A stretch of DNA of 64,000 nt, taken from positions 1,124,521 to 1,188,520 of the forward strand of contig NC_085087.1 in NCBI RefSeq assembly GCF_963422355.1, in the 5' to 3' direction. The position numbers were made by a program, and so were the translations under genes. This stretch comes from Corticium candelabrum. Lineage: Eukaryota > Porifera > Homoscleromorpha > Homosclerophorida > Plakinidae. Shown here piece after piece: positions 51,701-58,332 of this stretch; position 1 is the stretch's first letter; the number at the start of each line of letters is the position of its first letter. The notes beneath the pieces are model-generated. The model ran no database searches. It saw only the letters and a list, made by a program, of their open reading frames with translations, and had not been told where the DNA came from.

Positions 51701-54700
51701 ATAAATACAAATATTGAACCAGCAGTTTCTGTATAACACTCTAATGTTGACTTAAAGAAACAAGTGCCATAGATTGAACATATCATAGTGGTACGTTCCA
51801 GAATATTGCACCACTAGTGCAAAAGTATTTAGACACAGTAAATACAACAACATGAAAGCAAACATGTTATGTCAATAGGACTTATGCGCATCCGTAATTA
51901 AATCAATACCTACTATAAAAAGCTGAAGTGGGACCAAAAATGCATTTTTAGCGTCTCATTTTTGAGTGTCACATTGCATGTAGGCAGCAAACATAGGAAC
52001 GGGATGCACACTCGCAATGGCTGAACTTGCGTGCAAGACAATACAGCTGTCTATTTGCTGGAACAATGGTCATCAAACACGGATAGAGCCTAGATTTGTG
52101 GTCAACAGCAAATACAGTCATGGGGGAGTGCTAATTAGTCATGAATGTTCTTGTTCAGGTTGCTCTGTGTTAGACCTAGGGCATTACCTGCACGACTGTG
52201 AAGAGGGCCCACTACTAAGCAGGTTGTAAGCCATGATTATGCATGTTGTGCTGGCAGTGAGAACATTATGTCAGTTACATCCGGATCTCTAAAAACATCT
52301 GTCTAAACAAATGTGTGTGATCTCGCCAACAGATTCTAGTCAACACTGGAAACGACGGCGCATTCTGAACTAGCTAGATGCAAGCTAAATGTCTAAAACT
52401 CATCTCTCAAGTCATGTAATACAACACAAAGCAAGCAATCTACCAAACAACATACTAGAAGATCAGTTTACACAGTGCTCGAATTAAGGTTTCAACTTTG
52501 TCCGGACATATTCTCACGTAGTCAGCCCCTCCCCTTTTGATATCAAAAGGGGAGGGACTGGCTACGTGAGACTAAAATTTTAAATTGATTGGACTTCACA
52601 GCTAGAATTAGTTCAAACATATTTTCCATCGTAACTAACTTACTCAGGAGCATCAAAACCTGATTTGTTTGGTATAACGCGCATTAATAAAAAAGGCAGT
52701 CAAATTTAACATGATGAGTGCAAAAGATCAGTGTCACCATGCCTTATGATATCCATAAACAGTCAACAGCTACATGAGCACAAAAGTTCAGAAGGTATCA
52801 CAAAAGCTGAGGCAATTTTTTGCCATTCTTGAAAGACACAACATTAGAAATAATTTCTTCATTTTTACAACGACATTAGACAAGACATTTCAAAGCAGTC
52901 CAGCCATAGGTAGACCAATTCTGGTCTATAAACAGTACTAAATATCCACAAGTCAACAGAGTTTGAGACTAAAATGGTCTCCCACAGATTGTTTTCATGA
53001 CCTGTGATTTAAGTCTGTGGATTAAGCAACATTAGAAATTTTCTATAACGAGATACGTAAGACAAAATGTATTAAGCTAAATTTAATTAATAGTAAAGCA
53101 GAAGTTGAGTCATGTTCTGTACTGATCATAAGCACTTATATTCACTGTTAATTAACTATTAATTAGCCTTAACTAGAGCAGCTTGTACTAATTGTTGTAT
53201 CAGAGAGTAAATCAGTTACTACTTAGGCTTTTACTGACACTAAATTGTACAGGTTTATGTACAACGTACAAAACTAGTGCTTGTCAACAGTTCCCACCCA
53301 AACTTCCCAATCCTCAATAGGGTTCCTAGAGCATGAGTTAATTAGTAAGGTATGACTATACAGCTACTAGAGAAAGTAGCCAATTAGCAAGGTCACTAAA
53401 CGGTCCACCACTGTGACATCAACTCACAGTCCTCATTGTTTCGCGGGCTGTTGGTTGGTATTCCTGACTCTTCTTCCCGTTCTGTGTCGTCTTGATAGCC
53501 TTTACGTTTACATAACCTCATTCTATCGTAATATGACTTCTAATGGACAGTTTTGGGATATCACTTAACATCTGCGTGTGGTAAACAATTACAGCTGCAT
53601 CATTACTGACTTTCGGGAGCAAAGTCAGCGCAAACAGAGAGTAGCCTCTGTAAATCTCTAGGATACTGTACATACTATAAAATTGAAAAGTGACAGAAGA
53701 TTGAAGTTCACAGCAGACAAGTTAGGACATAGTTGGAGAACGCCGTGCATATCATTACTAGAGCACGTGACTCAGGAATCCGTTTTACAAGACCGGTTGG
53801 GGTATACTTCGTAGCTACTAGTAACTCATGTGTATCTCTTCTGACTAAACCATATACGAGAAACACTAATCTTACAACGAACATTTTGATGTAGAGATGA
53901 AACACGTCAATTACAGTTGGCTGCACCAGTGGCGTAATAATTATAATTCAATTATCAAATGAAGAGCGGCGATCTCTGGGTAATAGACATCGGAAACATG
54001 CGGCAAAACGAATAGACGCTCATTGTGCAGCTAGCTGTAGTGGAAAATGATAAATCAAACCTTGAGAGCAAGACATTAGAGCTCCTTTACGGCATGTCTA
54101 CAGTTGCGTTTCTAAAGTTTGACATCTTGTTCGAACGTTCTTCTTCGTGATCGGACAAACAACAAAAGTGTTCGGAAGTGTCCGATGTCCGACCGCTATT
54201 TCGAGCACTGTTTACATGATTCATTACGTGTTCGCTAGGTGATACACAATGTGACACTTAAAAATAAGACACTAAACGCATTTCAGTCCCACTGCCGCCT
54301 CTTATAGTAGTGGTTGATTTAAATCGTACAAATGCGCATAAGGCCTATGCAATAAAAATTGACATGAATTTGCATTGTTTTGTGAACCAATGTTTATAGT
54401 TTCTAATTGTCTCTAGTACAGTTCAAAATAATACAAATGCAAGTAAATTATTCTGTACTGTACTTGAATACACTTAAAGGTGCAGGGTCACGCTCGGACA
54501 TGCATACTGCATCCCTTTGAAAAGGGTGCACTTTTTCAAACACTCAGTAACTGCGAGGACTTGAGCGCTCTAATTTGCACTGAAGGCAAAGCTGACTGAA
54601 GTCTCTCTATAGCCTAAATTTGAACAATCAAGACATTGCAGTATGAGGTTGCATTAGACCGTCCTCTGGTAGCTACATTCTAGACTCTAGATGTACCGTA

Positions 54701-57398
54701 GTTCTCCAAATTTTTCTTCTAAAAACTCAAACTGAGGTTGCTATACTGCAGCTTTGATAAAATTTGACAAACACTCTCACACTTCGAGCCAGATCGGAGT
54801 TGCCTACGCTCTGCACGTGACCAGAAAGCACACATCACGTTCCCGTATGTTGCATCTGCTGTAGTCACATCTCTCTCAGAGTAACCAAGCGCACTCAGTT
54901 CACAGTACACACCAGAATTGTATTGTTTAGAACTAACACTGCCACCGTGCCTGTCGATCGACAGCTAAATAGCCAGTTTTGCAGTAGTTTGTCTATTCAT
55001 CCTTGTGCATGTGTCGTGTTAAATTCAGTCTGTGTTAATAAAGTATCCATGTTAAATTCAGTTGGACATTAAAAAGACTCTGTTAAATTCAGTCGGGCGT
55101 TGAAAAACAATGTATAATAGTGTCCTCAATCACTTGGTTAGGTCTAGACGTTTTAACACGCGTACCATTCGCCACAACTGTTTTTAACAATGTACACTGT
55201 TAAATTCAGTCAGATAGCAAGCGTTAGACGTTAGAAAAAATGACCGCTTCTTCGGTGAACTGTAACCAACAGACATCCGCTCTCATTGCTTTGTAGAGTA
55301 AAATGCATGACCTGTTTTAACTTTATAAATTCCATTCATCAACCAGCTATAGCTAGCTGATCTAGTCAACCACACGATCTACTTCACCACAGTTACACAT
55401 CAGCCTAGCACGCTTTCTGCTTTGTGTTGATTGCTACAACAGGATCAGGGAAGCTCCAGACCATACTTCAGATAGCTTGTGTAAATGTGCGCGTGTCAAC
55501 CGGGCTTGCATCAGAGACGAATTAATTCTAGAGACGAACTCTAGTGAATGTGCTAGAAAGATTTATAGCGTTTAAACGCATTCTTTAACATAGACTAAAT
55601 TATTTTACAATAACCTATTTAACACCGAGTATGGTTAGTTCAATTACTGTATGTAACGTGTACAATGTTCGAAAAGCTGCCATTTGTCTAACGCCTAACG
55701 CGTGCTATTTGACCAAGTACACGTATGTATAACAGTGTGCATTGAAGAAAACAGTCTGAGCGTGTATGGCACACGTGTTAAGAAAAGTTTACACCTAATC
55801 AAGTGATCAAGGAAATTATTCTGCATTGTTTTTTCAACACCAGACTAAATTTAACACGGATACTTTATTAAAGGTGCCCGCTCACAATTCACCGCGCACG
55901 CGCAGACACACACACAAACTAAAATCATGCCTTTATGCACACATTTATCCATTTACCAGTTTGAGATAACTTCCTGTTAAACAACAAAGCAATTTCTTGA
56001 TCTTTTCCTTGTTGCACATGACCCAGAATGGGTGGAGCACAGAGCGCACACTAAAACCGAACAGACATCTCCATGTCTGAAGTTGTAGACTAGCTTATCA
56101 GTGTACCAATGCCTACATCCGACTTGCAGTTGTTGAATTTCTGTAGAAGAAACACCGCTACCGAAACATCGTCTGTCTCCATGGGTATAGGCTATTCCTC
56201 AATTCTAGTCAGTTCTTGTAGCTACCGTGTAAAGATAGAGGCGTGATCTGCGTTGCAGGCGCTGTCCGGCACCTCTCCAGGCATATTTCATGCTCAGATC
56301 CCATCACGTGATGCTCTGTGCTCCACCCATTTCCGGGTCACGTGCAACTAGAAAACACTAAAAAATCGCTTTGTCGTTCAACAGCAAGCTATCTCAAAGA
56401 TGGTAAATGGTAAATGTGTGGATAAAGAACCTAACACACTTGTCGTTAGCTTTCCCGAAATGTCAAGTACAAGGAGCAAAACTGGCGTGGCGGACAAGAA
56501 AGCGATTCACCTTTCTCTTTATACTAGGAAGAAAGGCTGTATGTCATAGAGCGTGGTGCACTCTAAGATGTTTGCTTGCTCTGCTTCGTTATGACACAAC
56601 TTGAAATCGTGGCACGTTTTCAAGTTTACGTGGGTGTGCCTGCGCATGCGCAGTGAATCGTGGGTGGCACCTTTAACACATGCTATGAGGAATCCAGTCG
56701 GTGTTAAAAGAGTATTTCTTAACTCATATTCTGTTAAGAGTGTTTTTAACACAATATGTGTTAAAAAGAGTCTTTTTGACAGTGACTGAATTCTTCATAG
56801 CATGCTATGAGGCATGTAGTCCTTTTTAACAGCTACTTTGTTAAAAGGACTCCTTCTAGTGCGACCGACTAAATTCCTCGTAACACATAACACATGCGCA
56901 ACGTATGAACAGCATTTGAAGAGGTTACTGAAGTTCAAAACTAAATTTTTTGCCCGGACACTTGAACATATGTTACGTATAATAGCTATGATGCAATAGC
57001 TACCTCACTTGAGATCGGCTCAAGTGCACATGTCCGACCGTGACCTTGCACCTTTAACTATTGGTATTCAAATTGATGAGACACAATGAATAGAAAAAAT
57101 GAACAGTGTGAACAGCATCTAAATAATAGTTAGCTACCTTGTATAAGTCAGCTTCCAATTTCAGCTTTCTCCCCTTATCTGTAGCAACTTCATAAAACTT
57201 TTGTTGACTGACACTGGCTGATACAGTAGCAGCTACCAACTGCTCTCTCAGCTGGTTGAGAAGAGTGTGTGGCAAAGTCTGAGACCATCTCATCAGTGCT
57301 GCTTGAATAGACTGTTGCAGATCTTCAGCTTGTCTTACTTGTTCAGTAGCACTGCTAGAGACTAATGCTTTGAGATCTGCTACCTGGCTCCTGAACTT
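12742..57398 (-). CDS. KIF11: KIF11/Eg5 kinesin-5, coiled-coil and tail exons (motor exons outside window)
   Basis: Kinesin-5 is the plus-end-directed tetrameric motor that slides antiparallel microtubules apart to make the bipolar spindle. Ten GT-AG exons are supported, in transcription order: 57398-57138, 51649-51521, 38892-38794, 38738-38592, 18647-18564, 17643-17548, 17476-17254, 13237-13095, 13036-12941 and 12837-12742 (stop TGA 12744-12742). All phases match and about 457 residues result. The key identification is QMETVLPTG joined to KTPRRKFFHYPSHL, matching the human Eg5 tail (DIPTGTTPQRKSYLYPSTL), followed by TESHDKLLQKF. The upstream exons are coiled-coil-like heptad sequence. The motor and first stalk (about 600 residues) must lie beyond 57398; none was found up to 64000. 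Introns of 19.9, 12.6, 5.5 and 4.0 kb are full of transposons, while others are 55-103 bp. Confidence 0.85.
13646..15031. mobile_element. TIR element, family AGGGTTCTAGCCAGG
   Basis: Left end AGGGTTCTAGCCAGG (13646-13660) is the exact inverse of CCTGGCTAGAACCCT (15017-15031). Subterminal GC-rich motifs (GTAGCGG, GGCGGGC) also occur in the shorter copy at 39965-40898. No transposase is encoded. A different MITE (14233-14687) is inserted within it. Lies in the 4-kb KIF11 intron. Confidence 0.7.
14233..14687. mobile_element. TIR MITE nested in the 13646-15031 element
   Basis: Left terminus TACCGTAGACTGGAAAATTT pairs with right terminus AAATTTCCAGGTCTATGGTA (two mismatches), extending into TTGGCG and CGCCAA. 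The TA at each end suits a TA target site. The ends resemble, but differ from, the TACCGTATAAG family, suggesting related transposases. Open frames across it show no known domain. Confidence 0.75.
15373..15394. repeat. Short dispersed motif GGCTCTGGCTACGCAAGACT
   Basis: One of at least five sites with this end-like motif (others near 21431, 28232, 40496 and 52511). At 52512-52571 the same sequence makes a complete palindrome, so these are probably ends of a small fold-back MITE family. Confidence 0.5.
15404..15655 (+). repeat. Dispersed repeat, copy 1 (about 250 bp)
   Basis: Closely resembles 45846-46088 in the same orientation: shared blocks include TTCTGTTGTT, TTCCAACAAGA, CAAACATGAATTA, ACTGTTCTG, TCATTGT-TCTGGTT, GGCATGCCACATTCTTG and a closing (GCCA)n-like stretch before CCACAG. 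No terminal inverted repeats or coding capacity seen. Confidence 0.75.
16050..16980 (-). pseudogene. hAT-family transposase relic (dimerisation region)
   Basis: The minus-strand translation at 16418-16212 contains LPFTTAKVERPFSQLKLIKT, THINQSTLSDLLEIN and AVELWWLDC. This is the conserved C-terminal hAT dimerisation region seen in hAT transposases and in domesticated ZNF862/KIAA1586-type proteins. Upstream frames on the same strand (16850-16668, 16656-16456) read like the preceding part of such a protein (ARSCMKQALEVLKILNSAIR, DLSLIDEGMEEVVQYAQIYL), but stops separate them, so the copy is dead. It lies in the 4-kb KIF11 intron. Confidence 0.65.
17664..18540. other. KIF11 intron without recognised feature
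   Basis: Between the exons ending at 17643 and 18564. I see no gene or repeat I can support; the frames at 17808-18071 and 18326-18517 have no recognisable domain. Confidence 0.4.
19153..19645 (+). mobile_element. TIR MITE, family TACCGTATAAG, copy 2
   Basis: Left end TACCGCATAAGATAAAACAT; right end reads, as reverse complement, TACTGTATAAGATGAAGTAT followed by TGGCAGGGAATTTATTTGGC. The internal block around CGTGACGTACTGCCACATCG and GATGACATCAACATATCCC is shared with 60472-60961. Non-coding. Lies in the 20-kb KIF11 intron. Confidence 0.75.
20700..20990 (-). pseudogene. Second hAT transposase C-terminal fragment
   Basis: The minus frame contains AAGLVIPVRNVGCERRFSCQ, then NHVMTKLQNRLSEEKIDSLM. 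This is the hAT C-terminal motif (variants of IPVSNA-CERGFS-QN-IKT-LRN-L---L--LM). Only this end is recognisable. It differs from the 16-kb copy, so two hAT lineages have entered the locus. Confidence 0.65.
21220..21430 (+). mobile_element. Internally deleted derivative of the 25354-27327 transposon
   Basis: The first about 150 bp match 25357-25510 (AACCTAC, GAAGTGAGT, GATAGAGGTCA, GTGTGCTCA, AGAGCTGCT, then the block ending in TTG-TGG--GT-TACG). The last about 60 bp match 27085-27150 (AATTGGATAAT, CACCCCTGG-like). The whole transposase is missing between them, as expected for a MITE made by internal deletion. Confidence 0.65.
21650..22125 (+). repeat. Imperfect direct repeat
   Basis: The segment 21650-21775 (GACTACAGCT, GCTGTTTGTAAAATCTGCAT, ACAGCAGCAATTAA, GTCGGCAGGCTT) recurs at 21955-22125 (GACTACAGCT, GCTGTTTGTGAAATCTGCAT, ACAGCAACAATTAA, GTCGACAGGCTT). 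No coding domain is recognised. Confidence 0.65.
22126..22839. other. KIF11 intron without recognised feature
   Basis: AT-rich. No gene, TIR or repeat that I can support. Confidence 0.4.
22995..23879 (+). pseudogene. Harbinger-associated Myb/SANT-like DNA-binding protein (broken)
   Basis: In PIF/Harbinger transposons a second gene encodes a Myb/SANT-like protein that brings the transposase to the ends. Read in one frame, 23163-23420 gives ETSALVAIWSNEK, KKHIWNKTAEIMKERNFDTT and KCKQKILNLQKEFR, the classic Myb_DNA-bind_4 pattern. In-frame stops at about 23212 and 23354 break it. It continues as a Ser/Thr-rich linker (from 23428) and a coiled-coil end (QDELTRRQLEREEKMDTVQQ) to a stop at 23879, with a one-base frame change near 23650. 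It converges on the transposase gene at 24030-25190. Confidence 0.65.
24030..25190 (-). pseudogene. PIF/Harbinger transposase (HARBI1-like), inactivated
   Basis: Minus-strand blocks in correct order: SEDFWEEVMTHRSDEQWKRN and FRMNRNTFNHLW (25190-24963); SNLFGVGKSTACEIINEVC, GVPQVGRAIDGSHIP with the first catalytic Asp (24863-24636); VLLLGDPAYSLYTWIMKLYP with the second Asp (24555-24349); and ICACCTLHNYCKANIDD near the end (24245-24030). These are the signatures of HARBI1-type DDE transposases. The blocks lie in different frames separated by stops, and the region between the two Asp blocks is partly lost, so the copy is inactive. Confidence 0.75.
25354..27327 (+). mobile_element. DDE transposon with about 81-residue D-E spacing, copy 1
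   Basis: Terminal inverted repeats are CAGCTAACCTACTGTCTGTT (25354-25373) and its exact complement (27308-27327). If the true ends are ACCTACTG, each is flanked by TA, the target site of the IS630-Tc1-mariner group. One plus-strand transposase gene fills it. A deleted derivative is at 21220-21430. Confidence 0.75.
25646..27054 (+). pseudogene. Transposase of copy 1 (DD-about-81-E), disabled
   Basis: From ATG 25646 the frame has a basic N-terminus and helix-turn-helix-like region (RVTDRLVAATGLGKTTLAKI). A TGA at 26039-26041 precedes LKEMGFRHTLRDNKLYFYER. The catalytic core follows: YWDKTW (first Asp), PSGKGQHLIILHTGSETGW, YHDEMN, MLDNAPYHN (second Asp), KVPTKSSRK, and after frame changes CELNPIEL (Glu), with an acidic tail ending in a stop at 27054. 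Joining frames, about 81 residues separate the second Asp and the Glu, far more than the 34-39 of typical Tc1/mariner. This resembles the DD82E (Sailor) group as I recall it. At least one stop and two frameshifts make it inactive. Confidence 0.75.
27488..27794. mobile_element. Pogo/Tigger-like MITE
   Basis: Left end TAGTAGAACCGCGCCAATCC and right end (reverse complement) CAGTTGAACCTTGCTAATCC continue alike into AAA. The CAGTTGAACC start is typical of pogo/Tigger elements. About 307 bp, non-coding. Confidence 0.6.
27795..29073. other. KIF11 intron, mostly unassigned
   Basis: No gene recognised. The motif AGTCTCGCATAGCC at 28232-28245 belongs to the short dispersed fold-back family. Near 28709-28780 a partly self-complementary AAACTAGTTTAAGG next to AGTGGAAACACAGCC may be a transposon end, unproven. 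Confidence 0.35.
29074..29517. mobile_element. TTAA-flanked MITE (AGGAGAACTC family), solo copy
   Basis: TTAA AGGAGAACTCTCACCAAA on the left pairs with TTTGGTGAGAGTTCTCAT TTAA on the right. The right portion (CACAACTTG-ACCATATGTCTCACAATCC, GCTAACCAACAAT) is shared with the arms of the larger element at 32125-33583. TTAA duplication is the piggyBac hallmark. The 180-codon frame crossing its left boundary is spurious. Confidence 0.8.
29518..31010. other. KIF11 intron without recognised feature
   Basis: No gene, TIR or repeat supported. The 127-codon frame at 30508-30891 is hydrophobic, low-complexity at its start and matches nothing I know. Confidence 0.4.
31011..31904. mobile_element. TTAA-flanked MITE, about 0.9 kb, copy A
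   Basis: Left TTAA then ACAGGTAGTCCCATGGACAA; right end reversed is TTAA then AGGGGCATTCCCACGGAAAA, both followed by ACAACC and GCTTTAA. The interior is closely related, in opposite orientation, to 59300-60171. No transposase seen; a minus frame inside (31774-31430) is partly conserved between copies but not recognised. Confidence 0.75.
32125..33583. mobile_element. Fold-back element with about 500-bp inverted arms, TTAA-flanked
   Basis: Left TTAA AGGAGAATTCTCACCAAAA and right TTTTGGTGACAGTTCTCCT TTAA. Complementarity continues for roughly 500 bp (32125-32665 against 33085-33583), including CAATCTCTCAG, GGTTAGCAAGGAA, GGTAAGGATTGTGAGACATA and GCGGTGAGCCTGG-type blocks. The loop of about 420 bp (32666-33084) has no recognised gene. 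Related to the solo copy at 29074-29517. Confidence 0.8.
33717..36025 (+). mobile_element. DDE transposon with about 81-residue D-E spacing, copy 2
   Basis: Perfect terminal inverted repeats of about 36 bp (starting AAGTGCGTTCACGCATTAGA at 33717; its complement ends at 36025) are bordered by TA on both sides (33715-33716 and 36026-36027), a clear TA target duplication. TIRs differ completely from copy 1, so this is a different family with a related transposase. Confidence 0.9.
34345..35681 (+). pseudogene. Transposase of copy 2 (DD-about-81-E), disabled
   Basis: ATG 34345 opens a 161-codon frame with a helix-turn-helix (DRVAEVIGINRSTVYRICKE) and the SKTTLYKTVRKMGFAYKT block. After a frame break the core reads VYLNKT (the expected first Asp is Asn, followed by a stop), PSGKGKRLIVLHAEGEMGW, then DYHNEMN, VLDNARYHN (second Asp), RIPTKSSRK, DWLAKHKILYE and CKLNPIE (Glu), and a C-terminal NCVRHVHEKVDKHY to the stop at 35681. 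The second Asp and Glu are 81 residues apart within one open frame, agreeing with copy 1. Loss of the first Asp plus frameshifts make it inactive. Confidence 0.8.
36028..37170. other. KIF11 intron, unassigned
   Basis: No convincing gene. A minus-strand LPQSPDL near 36260 recalls the PQSPDLNPIE box of Tc1 transposases, but no other block supports this. Confidence 0.35.
37171..38133 (-). mobile_element. Tc1-like transposon, internally deleted
   Basis: Ends CAGTTACAGACATAATTATT (37171) and the inverse of CAGTTGTGGACATAATTATT (38133), both continuing TGAAACATTTC and flanked by TA: the Tc1/mariner signature. The minus gene (37960-37502) starts MSQLEKQKEIVVLHTTGFTP and contains two helix-turn-helix units (SEVTKLLPGISRTTICQTIK; SASQITEKMRMEGIEIRDRT) and the RRYLNRLGF linker. 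Near 37510 an alternative frame shows LFCDEST, the first catalytic Asp. The rest of the catalytic domain is absent. Confidence 0.85.
38155..38547. mobile_element. TIR MITE, TAAGGTTGCACCAATAA family
   Basis: TAAGGTTGCACCAATAA (38155-38171) is the exact inverse of 38531-38547. Subterminal CGATCAG/CTGATCC-like motifs also mirror. Non-coding, 393 bp, between the Tc1-like element and a KIF11 exon. Confidence 0.75.
39965..40898. mobile_element. TIR element, family AGGGTTCTAGCCAGG, copy 2
   Basis: Left AGGGTTCTAGCCAGG (39965-39979), right CCTGGCTAGAATGCT (40884-40898, one differing base). The left subterminal part contains repeated GC-TACGCCTTCA units also seen near 45040. Contains the nested MITE 40304-40737. 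Confidence 0.7.
40304..40737. mobile_element. TIR MITE nested inside the 39965-40898 element
   Basis: GGCCATGTTCACACTGCTAG and, reversed from the right end, GGCCGTGTTAACACTGCTAG, both followed by TTATA. Interior is rich in (GTAGTTAC) variants. The AGTCTTGCATAGCC motif of another family lies inside at about 40496-40514, suggesting a third layer. Confidence 0.75.
41222..41485 (-). pseudogene. Coding-like fragment with Q-DEADTR motif
   Basis: The minus frame contains SQNDEMVAIRTQDEADTRVR followed by LLWTLCMLRKPVSE. The EADTR context is reminiscent of a widespread transposon-associated protein found in invertebrate repeats, but only about 35 residues are visible and stops surround it. Confidence 0.3.
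42300..42440 (-). mobile_element. Possible tRNA-derived SINE head
   Basis: On the minus strand an A-box-like TGGCTCAAGGC and a B-box-like GGTTCAAATAC are about 26 bp apart, with a following body. Spacing is shorter than usual and no tail is evident, so this is tentative. Confidence 0.3.
43012..43017 (+). promoter_or_regulatory. TATA box of the secreted peptide gene
   Basis: A TATAAA hexamer lies 179 bp upstream of the ATG at 43196, which would place initiation near 43042 with a 5' UTR of about 150 bp. Confidence 0.45.
43196..43800 (+). CDS. Putative secreted six-cysteine peptide, three exons
   Basis: Exons 43196-43256, 43447-43539 and 43703-43800 (TAG 43798-43800) have GT-AG borders and compatible phases (1, 1). 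The product is about 84 residues. Exon 1 encodes a near-perfect signal peptide: Lys at position 2, a hydrophobic core VVLLVLY, then ANA before KK. Exon 2 contributes four Cys (DSCCSTAAWYCVMLQECATL) and exon 3 two more (VDCSPGW, SPGCPAS). Exon 2 could instead start at 43471 but then the phase fails. A TATAAA lies upstream. The gene is nested on the opposite strand in the 12.6-kb KIF11 intron. No family recognised; secretion is inferred from the leader only. Confidence 0.55.
43975..44055 (+). repeat. Fragment shared with the end of the 54474-57057 element
   Basis: The run GTATGTTACAT-CAATAGCTA, then CTACCTCACTT, ATCGGCTC-AGTGC and ACGTCTGACTGT matches 56970-57045, the subterminal part of the large TTAA element. 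Probably a truncated copy. Confidence 0.55.
44250..44700. repeat. AT-rich internally repeated region
   Basis: Two related blocks (about 44256-44370 and 44568-44690) share GCACCCC--TA--TGAAGC-CC and ATAATTATTTA-A-TCT-ATT-GAG segments. Likely a degenerate MITE or tandem repeat; no ends defined. Confidence 0.4.
45846..46088 (+). repeat. Dispersed repeat, copy 2
   Basis: Same repeat as 15404-15655, direct orientation, with interspersed small indels. Ends with (AGCC/AGTC)n before CCACAGAC. Confidence 0.75.
46089..49250. other. KIF11 intron, unassigned
   Basis: No gene I can support. A plus frame ending at 48703 contains SRVGCASKCCQQS, faintly like a PAN/apple-domain start, too short to call. Confidence 0.35.
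49256..49535 (+). pseudogene. Unidentified coding-like fragment with one frameshift
   Basis: One frame reads LHVIKDFQKYIHYFAAKGFT, then CLFYDEEPDRKAKYIKSKQK and FEKLSY. A one-base shift near 49413 moves to YEYLKAGEMVQKAAEIKEDD, KIALLICTVTDFIARE and a stop at about 49535. Composition is strongly protein-like and the two halves join smoothly, implying a recent frameshift in a real coding sequence. A further coding-like stretch follows the tandem repeat (SDVHAIAFRNLATVNVDVII). Family unknown. Confidence 0.4.
49527..49716 (+). repeat. Tandem duplication, 95 bp x 2
   Basis: Units 49527-49621 and 49622-49716 differ at only about four positions (for example CATGGAAGCTGTCG against CATGAAAGCTGTCA). 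The low divergence suggests a recent event. Confidence 0.9.
50018..50191 (+). repeat. Tandem duplication, 87 bp x 2
   Basis: Units 50018-50104 and 50105-50191 both start CCACATAGATTTACAGTGAT and share AAGGATACAATTGC and ACCTTCTGTTT. More diverged than the 95-bp pair 300 bp away. Confidence 0.85.
52512..52571. repeat. 60-bp near-perfect palindrome
   Basis: TCTCACGTAGTCAGCCCCTC and its mirror meet at CCTTTTGAT/ATCAAAAGG with no spacer; only two mismatched pairs. The ends match the AGTCTYGCGTAGCC dispersed motif, so this may be the minimal form of that MITE family. Confidence 0.85.
52572..54473. other. KIF11 intron without recognised feature
   Basis: AT-rich; no gene, TIR or repeat that I can support. 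Confidence 0.4.
55017..55215 (+). repeat. Spaced repeats of TGTTAAATTCAGT
   Basis: Four copies (near 55017, 55050, 55081 and 55198) with TTAAAAA/GTTGAAAAA spacers. Within the 54474-57057 element; subterminal transposase-binding repeats are one possibility. Confidence 0.6.
55868..56676. mobile_element. TTAA-flanked fold-back MITE nested in 54474-57057
   Basis: TTAA AGGTGCCCGCTCACAATTCA pairs with the right end reversed TTAA AGGTGCCACCCACGATTCAC, continuing GCGCA-GCGCAG. A second complementary pair (GACCCAGAATGGGTGGAGCA near 56022 and TGCTCCACCCATTTCCGGGT near 56320) gives inverted arms of about 190 bp. Confidence 0.8.
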
Positions 57399-57399
57399 C

Positions 57400-58330
57400 T
57401 ACAAAGATCAAAAGCATACACATTGTATAACTGTGTACTACAAACATGTGAATTTTACAAATAATGACATCTAAATTAATTAAGCAACATTAACCAAATA
57501 TATGGCAAATATAAAATTACCAAGTTAGACTACTTGAGCTAAAAGGACTGTTTATGCATAATTTGTTTATGCATAATTATTGAGGCTTAACCAGTTTCAT
57601 GTATTGTCTTGCAAACAAAATTTGCACTGTGGCAACAAACTAACAATATGGCGAATAAACACTATAAAACAAGATCCATTCAGTGTCTGTGCCTGTGCAG
57701 ATGCAAGTAAGCCTATTATCATCATCCAACTAGCATAATTGGAAGATTGAAATAATGTCTGCACTGTTGACATGACATTTTTCACTGATCAGCGCACATT
57801 TTAGTTGCACTGCAATTGACCATTTTCCAGTTGTCAAAACAGCTTGCTGACCACCATGTTTTGGTAGTAGCCATATATGGCAAACTAGCTGAGTAACCCA
57901 TTCTTCGTCCGGGCTAATGAGATTATTGATTGCTAGTTAATTCATATCCCGTTGAAGACCAATAATAGCTACCCAAGTGTCCTGTTCTGGAAATGTGTCG
58001 GTTGGATTCAGTGCAAATGCAATCAGAATGTGGAGAGAAACGCAAGCGCTAGAAGACTGGCTTCAATTGAAAAGAAATCTTCGATCGCTGGAAGGGTTGC
58101 AAAGAACGACGACACGTACAGTCAATCTACACAGAACTGGTGTGGGCTTGCATTAAATCAACTGAAAGGTGCTGGTTAATATCCTGTTAAAAATAAATGA
58201 GAATGTAACCGAGTGTCCCATTCCAGAAAAATTAGCAGCAAGTCTTCCATTCAGAGTTAGAGATACGGGCAGCAGAAAACTTGGAAGTCATGTGCGAGTA
58301 TTTACTCACCCAGACAATCAGTTCCATGTT
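57400..58330. other. KIF11 upstream intron, unassigned
   Basis: No KIF11 exon or other gene recognised on either strand. Confidence 0.4.
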
Positions 58331-58332
58331 AT

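Larger units (their letters stand above)
54474..57057. mobile_element. Large TTAA-flanked element, no transposase seen
   Basis: Left TTAA AGGTGCAGGGTCACGCTCGG and right, reversed, TTAA AGGTGCAAGGTCACGGTCGG, both continuing ACATG. TTAA plus TIR implies piggyBac-type insertion. About 2.6 kb. Contains several TGTTAAATTCAGT units (about 55017-55215), related TGTTAAAA-type units at 56700-56870, and the nested element 55868-56676. Confidence 0.75.
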
